From: PeH17 sp964414925
Lineage (GTDB): Bacteria; Bacillota; Clostridia; Christensenellales; CAG-138
Direction of reading: 5' to 3'
Assembly: GCA_964414925.1 (NCBI GenBank)
Contig: CAYPXV010000026.1
Coordinates: 1-17,392, forward strand
DNA length: 17,392 nt
Positions 7,171-13,322 of this stretch are shown piece after piece; the stretch's first letter is position 1; each line of letters opens with the position of its first letter. The translations under genes and the position numbers were made by a program. Below the pieces are notes generated by a model that saw only the letters and a program-made list of their open reading frames with translations, did no database searches and was not told where the DNA came from.

Positions 7171-7485
7171 ATGAGCAAGAAACCCAAAAATTTCTGTAAT
7201 TTCGCCCGCAAGAGCGACTCCGTTATGCTCGGAAGACTCGTCAAAAGCACCGCAGGCAGGGATTGCGGTCGGTTTTTCGTTATTATCGGCGAGATGGACG
7301 AAAAATATATTTTACTGGCAGATGGCGATTTAAGACAGATGGATAGCCCTAAAATAAAAAAGCTGAAGCATGTTGAGTGCCTTGAACCTGTGAGCGAGAG
7401 TTTGAAACAACGATTGCTCGAAGGTGGGCAGATTCAGAATGCAGAGCTGAAAAAAATCATAATTTCGCTTTTGGAACAACTTTAA
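7171..7485 (+). CDS. KOW-domain RNA-binding protein (L14e/L6e/L27e-like)
   Basis: The 104-residue product contains GRLVKSTAGRDCGRFFVI, then YILLADGDLRQMDSPKIKKLKHVE. This is the pattern of the small KOW proteins related to eukaryotic/archaeal L14e that Firmicutes often encode between map and infA. The family is presumed to bind RNA or ribosomes, but no precise role is established to my knowledge. The C-terminal third (AELKKIIISLLEQL) looks helical. It starts about 18 residues upstream of the usual family start (MLGRLV at 7225), with only a weak GGGA ribosome binding site. The true start could be the internal ATG, though that one has no better site. Confidence 0.85.
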   Translation: MSKKPKNFCNFARKSDSVMLGRLVKSTAGRDCGRFFVIIGEMDEKYILLADGDLRQMDSPKIKKLKHVECLEPVSESLKQRLLEGGQIQNAELKKIIISLLEQL

Positions 7486-7518
7486 AAGTGAAAAGACTCT
7501 GAACGAGGAGGGAAAAGC

Positions 7519-7740
7519 GTGTCAAAACAGGATGTAATCGAAGTAGGAGGCGTTGTAACCAACACCTTCCCCAACACCATGTTCGAGGTGACTCTCGAAA
7601 ACGGTCATAAGATAATCGCTACCATCTCCGGGAAACTGCGTATGAACTTCATACGTATACTTACAGGAGACAAGGTTAAAGTTGAGATGTCGCCATATGA
7701 CCTCACGAGGGGTCGCATAACATGGCGCGACAAGAAGTGA
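7519..7740 (+). CDS. infA: Translation initiation factor IF-1
   Basis: The 73-residue product is a single S1/OB-fold domain, the full size of bacterial IF-1. Key segments are DVIEVGGVVTNTFPN, MFEVTLENGHKIIA, ISGKLRMNFIRILTGDKV and SPYDLTRGRITWR. IF-1 binds the 30S A site and assists IF-2 and IF-3 during initiation. The start is GTG, preceded by the strong GAGGAGGG. It is followed by rpmJ after a 40-base spacer. Confidence 0.98.
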   Translation: MSKQDVIEVGGVVTNTFPNTMFEVTLENGHKIIATISGKLRMNFIRILTGDKVKVEMSPYDLTRGRITWRDKK

Positions 7741-7780
7741 TTCTTGAAGCAGAAAGCAATAATGCACAGGAGGTAGCAGC

Positions 7781-7894
7781 ATGAAAGTCAGGCCTTCGGT
7801 AAAACCGATGTGTGAGAAGTGCAAGATAATCAGACGCAAAGGTCGCGTAATGGTTATCTGCGAGAACCCCAGGCATAAGCAGAAGCAGGGCTGA
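7781..7894 (+). CDS. rpmJ: 50S ribosomal protein L36, zinc-binding
   Basis: This 37-codon gene reads MKVRPSVKPMCEKCKIIRRK and ends CENPRHKQKQG followed by TGA. The C11/C14/C27/H32 set is the zinc ribbon of the C+ form of L36, the smallest protein of the large subunit. The ATG follows CAGGAGGTAGCAGC. The last codons contain GCAGGG (7885-7890), which is complementary to CCCTGC in the first helix of the following RNA element, so the coding region may take part in that structure. Confidence 0.97.
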   Translation: MKVRPSVKPMCEKCKIIRRKGRVMVICENPRHKQKQG

Positions 7895-7900
7895 TTTCGT

Positions 7901-8253
7901 ATTGACTGACCCTGCAAGTCAATTAAGAGACGTACTGCTTTAGCAATAAGAACTTAGGACTAACCCATCCGAAGTTCGCACGAAGAAATACGGGAGCGTA
8001 TGATTCGTTAATATGATTGAAGGATAAAACCGTTCTTTCAATCGTATGAGCAAGGGAAAGGATTCCCCATGCCACAGTGTGACGGGCTTATGCCCGATTG
8101 ATGAGGACTTGCTTCATTTCAGCGTGGAGCAAACCGTCACTATTCACTCCTGTCGGTGCGGCTGCCCTATCTCAACCGCTGCCAAGCTGCACAAAAAAGG
8201 CTTAGCGAAAACAGCGGCCGCAATTTGGCATAGTTGATATAGGGAACCGACAG
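7901..8253 (+). ncRNA. Large multi-helix structured RNA element between rpmJ and rpsM (unidentified)
   Basis: The 400-base gap 7895-8294 has no convincing gene but folds into consecutive helices. They are 7901-7907/7917-7923 (7 bp); 7950-7959/7968-7977 (9 bp, one mismatch); 7980-7984/8004-8008 enclosing 7988-7992/7997-8001 (GGAG loop); 8011-8024/8034-8047 (14 bp); 8054-8058/8063-8067 (AGGA loop); 8079-8085/8134-8140 enclosing 8083-8087/8092-8096 (partly exclusive) and 8101-8106/8112-8117; and a terminal irregular hairpin 8150-8253. The last pairs 8150-8157/8246-8253, 8165-8170/8239-8244, 8172-8176/8233-8237, 8180-8185/8225-8230 and 8186-8189/8212-8215. No T-tract follows, so it is not a terminator. 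It could be a cis leader of rpsM or a processed RNA. I do not recognise the family, and the boundaries are approximate. Confidence 0.62.
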
Positions 8254-8294
8254 TAAAAAATAAACAACCATTTTTACGGAGGTAAACAAACTTT

Positions 8295-8663
8295 ATGGCG
8301 CGTATAAGCGGCGTAGACCTGCCCAGAGACAAGAGAGTCGAGATCGGACTTACCTATATTTACGGTATCGGTCGTAAAACTGCTCAGACTATCCTCGAAG
8401 CTACGGGTGTTAACCCTGATATCAGGGTTCGCGATCTTAGCGAAACAGATGTAAACAAGCTAAGAGAATACATTGATCATAATTGCAAGGTAGAGGGTGA
8501 CCTCAGACGTGAAGTTTCAATGAACATCAAGAGACTCATTGAGGTCGGATGCTATCGTGGCGTTCGTCACCGCAAGGGACTGCCCGTTCGCGGACAGAGC
8601 ACTAAGCAGAATGCACGTACTCGCAAGGGTCCGAAGCGTTCGGCAGGTAAAGCAAAGAAATAA
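8295..8663 (+). CDS. rpsM: 30S ribosomal protein S13
   Basis: The 122-residue product starts MARISGVDLPRDKRVEIGLT and has YIYGIGRKTA, the helix-two-turns-helix region, and the C-terminal RGVRHRKGLPVRGQ segment followed by a basic tail. S13 sits in the 30S head and contacts L5 and P-site tRNA. The ribosome binding site ACGGAGGT lies 12 bases before the ATG, slightly farther than for its neighbours. It is the first alpha-cluster gene after the 400-base structured region, so any control exerted by that RNA would act here first. Confidence 0.98.
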   Translation: MARISGVDLPRDKRVEIGLTYIYGIGRKTAQTILEATGVNPDIRVRDLSETDVNKLREYIDHNCKVEGDLRREVSMNIKRLIEVGCYRGVRHRKGLPVRGQSTKQNARTRKGPKRSAGKAKK

Positions 8664-8677
8664 GGAGGGAATGACTA

Positions 8678-9085
8678 ATGGCAAAGACCGGTAAAGCGGC
8701 AAAGAAGGTTACAAGCCGTAAACGTCGTGAGCGTAAGAACATTGAACGTGGTCAGGTACACATTCGTTCTTCCTTCAACAACACAATCGTTACCGTTACC
8801 GATATGAACGGAAACGCAATCTCATGGGCATCCGCAGGCGGCCTCGGCTACCGCGGCAACCGTAAGAGCACTCCCTTCGCAGCCCAGATGGCAGCAGAAG
8901 CAGCGGCAAAGGCATCCATGGAACATGGTATGCGCAATGTCGAGGTTTATGTTAAGGGACCGGGTGCAGGTCGTGAATCTGCAATTCGTGCCCTTCAGTC
9001 CGCAGGACTCGAAGTAAATATGATTAAGGACGTAACCCCCATTCCTCACAATGGCTGCCGTCCTCCCAAGCGTAGAAGAGTATAA
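8678..9085 (+). CDS. rpsK: 30S ribosomal protein S11
   Basis: The 135-residue product has a basic leader (MAKTGKAAKKVTSRKRRERK), then HIRSSFNNTIVTVTDMNGNAISWAS and the conserved C-terminus VTPIPHNGCRPPKRRRV. S11 lies on the 30S platform near the mRNA exit and the Shine-Dalgarno helix. The ATG follows AAGGAGGGAATG at a good distance. The gene is closely spaced with rpsM and rpsD (14 and 15 bases). Nothing unusual was seen. Confidence 0.98.
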   Translation: MAKTGKAAKKVTSRKRRERKNIERGQVHIRSSFNNTIVTVTDMNGNAISWASAGGLGYRGNRKSTPFAAQMAAEAAAKASMEHGMRNVEVYVKGPGAGRESAIRALQSAGLEVNMIKDVTPIPHNGCRPPKRRRV

Positions 9086-9100
9086 GGAGAGCAAACGAAT

Positions 9101-9733
9101 ATGGCAAGATATACAGATCCCGTTTGCAGACAGTGCCGCAGAGAAGGCACAAAGCTGTTTCTTAAGGGCGACCGTTGCTACAATGATGCAAAGTGCGCAA
9201 TCGTAAAACGTCACACCATCCCCGGACAGCACGGTCAGGCTCGTCCTCGTAAAGCAAGCGAATATGGTACTCAGCTTCGTGAAAAGCAAAAGACTCGTCG
9301 TGCATACGGCGTAAGCGAGTCCCAGTTCCATAAATATTATCTCATGGCATCCAACATGAAGGGTGTTACCGGCGAAGAAATGCTCTGCCTCATCGAGCGC
9401 AGACTTGACAACGTTGTTTATCGCCTCGGACTGGGCGCAAGCCGTGCTCAGGCTCGTCAGTGGGTAAGCCATGGTCATATTCTTGTTGATGGTCAGAAGG
9501 TTGATATTCCTTCCTACCTCGTAAAGCAAGGTCAGAAAATCAGTGTCCGTACCGGCAGCTTCGATGTTCCTTACTTCAAGGAAATCAGAGAACAGGGCGC
9601 AGATAAGCCTATTCCCAAGTGGCTCGAACTGGACGCAGCAAACCTCAGTGGTATTGTGGCAGCTATGCCTCAGCGTGATGACATCGATCTTGGCATTGAG
9701 GAACACCTCATTGTTGAGTTTTACTCCAAGTAA
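9101..9733 (+). CDS. rpsD: 30S ribosomal protein S4, zinc-cysteine form
   Basis: The 210-residue protein has an N-terminal domain with four cysteines (C9, C12, C26, C32), the C+ form that can bind zinc. It is followed by RKASEYGTQLREKQK and an S4 RNA-binding domain (LDNVVYRLGLGASRAQARQWVSHGHILVDG). S4 nucleates 30S assembly at the 16S five-way junction. In E. coli it represses the alpha operon by binding a pseudoknot upstream of rpsM; in Bacillus a separate rpsD has its own leader. Here rpsD lies within the alpha cluster, downstream of the structured RNA at 7901-8253. Confidence 0.98.
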   Translation: MARYTDPVCRQCRREGTKLFLKGDRCYNDAKCAIVKRHTIPGQHGQARPRKASEYGTQLREKQKTRRAYGVSESQFHKYYLMASNMKGVTGEEMLCLIERRLDNVVYRLGLGASRAQARQWVSHGHILVDGQKVDIPSYLVKQGQKISVRTGSFDVPYFKEIREQGADKPIPKWLELDAANLSGIVAAMPQRDDIDLGIEEHLIVEFYSK

Positions 9734-9790
9734 TCATCACCGTTACCCTGATCTATCACTACTATTACTTCAAGAGAGGGGAAAGATTCG

Positions 9791-10732
9791 ATGTTGGATA
9801 ATGAAAGACCGAGAATTGTTAGCAAAGAGCTTACCGATGATCATGGCTGCTTTGTTATTGAGCCGCTTGAGCGTGGCTTCGGTACGACTATAGGCAACTG
9901 CCTGCGCCGCGTGCTTATAAGCTCGCTGCCCGGTGCGGCTGCAACGTCAATAAGAATTGACGGAGTTTTGCATGAATTCTCAACCATTCCCGGTGTTAAG
10001 GAAGATGTTACGGAAATCATCCTCAACATCAAAGAGCTTCGCATTAAAATGTTTGAAGAATCCGTTGCCACGATTGTTATCGATGCCCATGATGAGTGCA
10101 TTGTAACCGCCGGCGATATCAAACATGACGCTTCTGTCGAGATTGTAAATCCCGACTTGCGCATTGCCACGCTCTCGGAAGGTGCAAGACTGCATATGGA
10201 AATTGTTGTCGAAAAGGGCAGAGGCTATGTTTCGGCAGACAGAAATAAAAAGCCCGGTATGCAGATAGGCGTCATTGCCGTTGATTCCATTTTTACACCA
10301 ATTAATAAGGTCAATTTCAAGGTAGAGAATACCAGAGTCGGTCAAATTACCGATTACGATAAGCTCACCCTTGATGTTTGGACAGGTGGTACCATCCGCC
10401 CCGAGGAGGCTGTAAGTACCGCTGCAAGGATTATGTTTGACCATCTTTCCTTGTTCACTAATCTTGCCGACGGAACCGATTTCTTTGAGGTTGCCCCGGC
10501 TCCCGAAACCGAGACAGTCAATAAGCTCTTTGATATGACTATCGAAGACCTTGAGCTTTCAGTCCGTTCCTATAACTGCCTTAAACGTGCAGGTATTAAT
10601 ACCGTTTCAGAACTCGTCGATAAGGATGAGGAAGAAATGATGAAAGTTCGTAATCTCGGAAAGAAATCCCTCGATGAAGTCCAGCAGAAGCTCGCAACCC
10701 TCGGTTTGACTCTGCGTAGATGCAACGTTTAA
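9791..10732 (+). CDS. rpoA: RNA polymerase subunit alpha
   Basis: The 313-residue protein has the dimerising N-terminal domain (FVIEPLERGFGTTIGNCLRR near residue 21, then KVNFKVENTRVGQ) and the C-terminal DNA- and activator-binding domain beginning near residue 256 (LSVRSYNCLKRAGI, then NLGKKSLDEV). Dimerisation starts assembly of the core polymerase; the C-terminal domain contacts UP elements and regulators. The start ATG follows GAGAGGGGAAAG. The 57-base spacer after rpsD holds no other visible signal. Length is normal. Confidence 0.98.
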   Translation: MLDNERPRIVSKELTDDHGCFVIEPLERGFGTTIGNCLRRVLISSLPGAAATSIRIDGVLHEFSTIPGVKEDVTEIILNIKELRIKMFEESVATIVIDAHDECIVTAGDIKHDASVEIVNPDLRIATLSEGARLHMEIVVEKGRGYVSADRNKKPGMQIGVIAVDSIFTPINKVNFKVENTRVGQITDYDKLTLDVWTGGTIRPEEAVSTAARIMFDHLSLFTNLADGTDFFEVAPAPETETVNKLFDMTIEDLELSVRSYNCLKRAGINTVSELVDKDEEEMMKVRNLGKKSLDEVQQKLATLGLTLRRCNV

Positions 10733-10783
10733 TTCGTTTGGACGATTCGATTATACGTCCGTAAAATCTTAGGAGGAAATTTT

Positions 10784-11275
10784 ATGCCTAACCGTAAGCT
10801 TAACAAGGCCACAGATCAGCGTGATGCCATGCTTCGCAATATGGTGACTGCATTCCTTTGGAACGGTAAGCTCGTTACAACTGAAGCTCGTGCTAAGGAA
10901 GTTCGCCCAATTGCTGAAAAGCTTATCACCCTTGCTGTGTCCGAATATAAAAATTCTGAAACCGTAATCAAGACAACTGTCAACGATAAACAGCAGTCCG
11001 TTGAGGTCGAAAAAGTCGTTGATAAGCCCTCCAAGCTCCATGCTCGTAGGCAGATTATGGCTTATCTCTATGACCTTCCTCTTACCCGTGAGAAGAAGGA
11101 ATCCGCTAAGGACTTCCGCACTCGCCAGAGGAATACTCCCCATCCCGTCGTTGAGAAGCTCTTCCGTGAACTCGCTCCCAAATATGACGGCGTTCAGGGT
11201 GGCTATGTTCGTATCTATAAGCTCGGACCTCGCCGTGGTGACGGCGCAGAAGTCTGCATGCTCGAACTCAAATAA
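10784..11275 (+). CDS. rplQ: 50S ribosomal protein L17, enlarged
   Basis: The family core is clear: RKLNKATDQRDAMLRNMVT, TTEARAKEVRPIAEKLITLA, LHARRQIMAYL and the C-terminal GGYVRIYKLGPRRGDGAE. L17 binds 23S rRNA near the exit tunnel. At 163 residues it is longer than the roughly 115-130 typical of bacteria. The excess falls mainly between residues 51 and 84 (Lys/Val/Glu-rich, about 30 residues more than in short homologues), with a second addition around 98-123. Both insertions are in frame and flanked by intact core. It is the last gene before the operon terminator. Confidence 0.96.
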   Translation: MPNRKLNKATDQRDAMLRNMVTAFLWNGKLVTTEARAKEVRPIAEKLITLAVSEYKNSETVIKTTVNDKQQSVEVEKVVDKPSKLHARRQIMAYLYDLPLTREKKESAKDFRTRQRNTPHPVVEKLFRELAPKYDGVQGGYVRIYKLGPRRGDGAEVCMLELK

Positions 11276-11292
11276 TTTTTATTGTTTCTTTT

Positions 11293-11334
11293 GCTGCCAC
11301 ATTGCTTCCATTGAATGTGGCAGCTTTCCTTTTA
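11293..11334 (+). terminator. Intrinsic terminator of the alpha operon
   Basis: GCTGCCACATT (11293-11303) pairs with AATGTGGCAGC (11314-11324), an 11-bp stem with a 10-base loop, followed directly by TTTCCTTTT. It begins 17 bases after the rplQ stop. This is a standard Rho-independent terminator for the plus-strand operon. Confidence 0.9.
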
Positions 11335-11351
11335 AAATTTTTTATCAAACA

Positions 11352-11392
11352 AAACAACATGCTTGATCAACCAATCGATAAGCATGTTGTTT
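11352..11392. terminator. Bidirectional terminator between rplQ and the nucleoside kinase
   Basis: AAACAACATGCTT (11352-11364) is perfectly complementary to AAGCATGTTGTTT (11380-11392), a 13-bp stem with a 15-base loop. On the minus strand the stem is followed by a TTTTGTTTGAT stretch 7 bases after the stop of the convergent kinase gene, so it most likely terminates that gene. On the plus strand the following TTTGTATCTTT gives a second stop for readthrough from rplQ. Confidence 0.8.
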
Positions 11393-11398
11393 GTATCT

Positions 11399-13078
11399 TT
11401 ATCTGTAAAATGTATTGCCGCCTATAAATTCTCGTATTATCGATGTCGGCGGTATCTCATCCTCTATGTCCGCAACCTGAAAATAATTCAGGTACTTTAG
11501 AATCGAACGTGCTAATATGAAGTCGGGTGACGATTTTGCAACCGGATTATCGTATACATATGAGCGTAAAAGTGGATAAGCGTACTTCTTCAATACCGAT
11601 GCTTCGTAGTGTAGCGTCGTGTTTATTATCAAATCAGCATTTTCCTGATAGGGGAATACCCATTTGGTTTCACCCCGTCTGACGCTCTGCCACATTCCAA
11701 GAGTATGCTCAACACTTGCGCCTCTGCTCATGTGGTCACGCACCAATCGCCTTAATAACCTCAAATCCGCAGTCCGTATCCTATTGTGGTCGTCAAGATT
11801 CAGCGTTGTCAGTGCGGAAACATAAATCTTAAAGCAGTTGCGTGAATCAATTCCCTTTAACAGCGCAGGATTAAGTGCGTGTAATCCCTCTATAATGAGT
11901 GATTGATTCTCCCCTAAACATAACTTCTTCGTAGTTTCCTCACTCTTTCCCGTCAGGAAATTAAAGTGGGGGAGCGTTACCTCCTTGCCGGCTATCAGAT
12001 TCGATAGGTCAATTCTAAATCGTTCGGTATCAATTGCTTCTATGCTCTCTAAATCAATTTCTCCGTTTTCATCCCGACTTATCTTGTCCCTATCTTTGTA
12101 GTAGTCGTCAAGCGAAATCATTATCGGCTCATACCCCGATGCACGCAATTGCGTCGCTATCCTGTTCGCCGATGTTGTCTTTCCCGACGATGACGGTCCC
12201 GCAATAAGCACTGCTTTCGTCTTTGCGGAAATTATCGACTCCGCTGCATTTGAAAATACTTTTTCGTGAAGTGCTTCGTTTACCCTCACAAGCTCTCGAA
12301 TGTTCCCATTCTCAACCTTTTCGTTGAGCTGAATCGCATTTGCACAGCCCATTAGTTTTCCCCAATGGTCAGTCTGCTCAAATACAGAGGAAAGTTTAGG
12401 CATCTGTTCGTATTTCGATACTTTGCTCGGATCAACCGAGTCAGGCAACAAAAGTACAATGCCGTTTCTCGATTTGAGTATGTCGTAAAGCCTGACATAA
12501 CTGCTGTTCGGTGCCATTTCACCGTAATAATAATCGGCATAGTTACTGTATTCGGGACAAGTGTAATAGTCAAAATAAGTGAAGTTACGCCACTTTAATA
12601 ATTTAATCTTGTCAACATGCCCGTCATGAAGAAATTGCTGTGTCGCTTCTCTGATGCTCCGCCTTGAACGGCAAAACTCAAACTCGGAATCGATAATGAA
12701 ATTCATCTCCGATTTGATAAGTTTAATATCAGAATCATTAAGCTCATTTCCATTATTCGATACGGACATCAGTACCCCTTGACCGACCGAATACTTGATG
12801 ATAATCTTTGCTTGTGGCATCAACTTCTTTATCGCAAGCGTAAATACAAACCGTAGGGTTCGCTCGTATATGCGCCGTCCTTCTTCGTCGTTGAAACGCA
12901 ACAAAATAAAACTGTCGTCGTGCTTCGGCACAAAGCTTAAATTGAGTATTTCGCCGTTAAGCATTGCCGCAAGCGGTTTCTCTTTTAGCTTATCGGAGTC
13001 AAGATTAAGCTCCTTTATGCAGTTCAATAAACTTGAACCGTTGGTCTCAATGCTTTGTCCGTCAAGTTTTATGTTCAT
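11399..13078 (-). CDS. TGS-domain nucleoside (uridine-kinase-like) kinase
   Basis: The 559-residue protein has an N-terminal TGS-like domain (MNIKLDGQSIETNGSSLL, with AAMLNGEILNLSF), a region resembling the second additional domain of threonyl-tRNA synthetase (about 60-200), and a C-terminal PRK/uridine-kinase domain. The kinase P-loop is GPSSSGKTT (294-302), followed by ISLDDYYKDRDK and an IIEGLHALNP segment. There is no aminoacylation domain. Clostridia and Thermotogae encode such fusions, annotated as nucleoside kinases; the substrate here is unknown. I start at ATG 13078, because AAAGGAGAG precedes it and the upstream TTG at 13120 overlaps the promoter -10. Divergence from a nucleoside-type importer supports salvage. 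Confidence 0.87.
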   Translation of the reverse strand: MNIKLDGQSIETNGSSLLNCIKELNLDSDKLKEKPLAAMLNGEILNLSFVPKHDDSFILLRFNDEEGRRIYERTLRFVFTLAIKKLMPQAKIIIKYSVGQGVLMSVSNNGNELNDSDIKLIKSEMNFIIDSEFEFCRSRRSIREATQQFLHDGHVDKIKLLKWRNFTYFDYYTCPEYSNYADYYYGEMAPNSSYVRLYDILKSRNGIVLLLPDSVDPSKVSKYEQMPKLSSVFEQTDHWGKLMGCANAIQLNEKVENGNIRELVRVNEALHEKVFSNAAESIISAKTKAVLIAGPSSSGKTTSANRIATQLRASGYEPIMISLDDYYKDRDKISRDENGEIDLESIEAIDTERFRIDLSNLIAGKEVTLPHFNFLTGKSEETTKKLCLGENQSLIIEGLHALNPALLKGIDSRNCFKIYVSALTTLNLDDHNRIRTADLRLLRRLVRDHMSRGASVEHTLGMWQSVRRGETKWVFPYQENADLIINTTLHYEASVLKKYAYPLLRSYVYDNPVAKSSPDFILARSILKYLNYFQVADIEDEIPPTSIIREFIGGNTFYR

Positions 13079-13119
13079 ACAATTCGCTCTCCTTTCGCTT
13101 TTCCTGTTCAACATATTCA

Positions 13120-13148
13120 ATTTTACTCCCTCTATTCATAAAAATCAA
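13120..13148 (-). promoter_or_regulatory. Promoter of the nucleoside kinase
   Basis: Read on the minus strand, the -35 TTGATT (13143-13148) and the -10 TAAAAT (13120-13125) are 17 bases apart. Transcription would start near 13113, giving a leader of about 35 bases containing AAAGGAGAG before ATG 13078. Confidence 0.65.
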
Positions 13149-13239
13149 TGTCATTAACGCAAGTTTTATCGTTGAATGGCATACATTTTCGCCGATAAGA
13201 CCAAAACAAACAATATATGCCTGATTTTGTTAATATCCA

Positions 13240-13268
13240 TTTACAATAAGGTCGCAATTTGATAAAAT
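13240..13268 (+). promoter_or_regulatory. Promoter of the ABC importer operon
   Basis: The -35 TTTACA (13240-13245) and the -10 TAAAAT (13263-13268) are separated by 17 bases. It faces away from the kinase promoter, and the two -35 boxes are about 90 bases apart. The start would be near 13275, about 48 bases before the GTG of the ATPase gene. Confidence 0.6.
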
Positions 13269-13322
13269 AAAAGGGAATATCGATATGTTCATAAATACAG
13301 AGAGGAATGGATAATAAGTCAA

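Noticed and set aside
7885..7923. True H-type pseudoknot formed by both the rpmJ-tail pairing and the 7901-7923 stem
   Set aside because: The linker crossing the six-pair helix would be one base, too short for a stable pseudoknot. The two pairings are more likely alternatives.
8046..8237. 63-codon plus-strand ORF within the structured gap
   Set aside because: No ribosome binding site precedes its ATG, no recognisable motif is present, and its bases are committed to several long complementary arms. It is more likely a chance frame in a noncoding RNA.
8150..8270. Terminal hairpin as an intrinsic terminator
   Set aside because: It is followed by TAAAAAATAAAC, not a T-run, on the plus strand. 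On the minus strand the T-run lies before, not after, the stem, and expressed essential genes lie downstream.
7895..8294. Known large RNAs: RNase P RNA, tmRNA, group II intron
   Set aside because: Small resemblances exist (GCCACAGTG, AGCAAACCG), but the conserved P4 strands of RNase P, the tRNA-like end of tmRNA, and domain V plus an RT gene for a group II intron are not visible.
10739..10761. GGACG/CGTCC hairpin between rpoA and rplQ
   Set aside because: Only five Watson-Crick pairs with an 11-base loop; too weak to call as a regulatory element without comparison.
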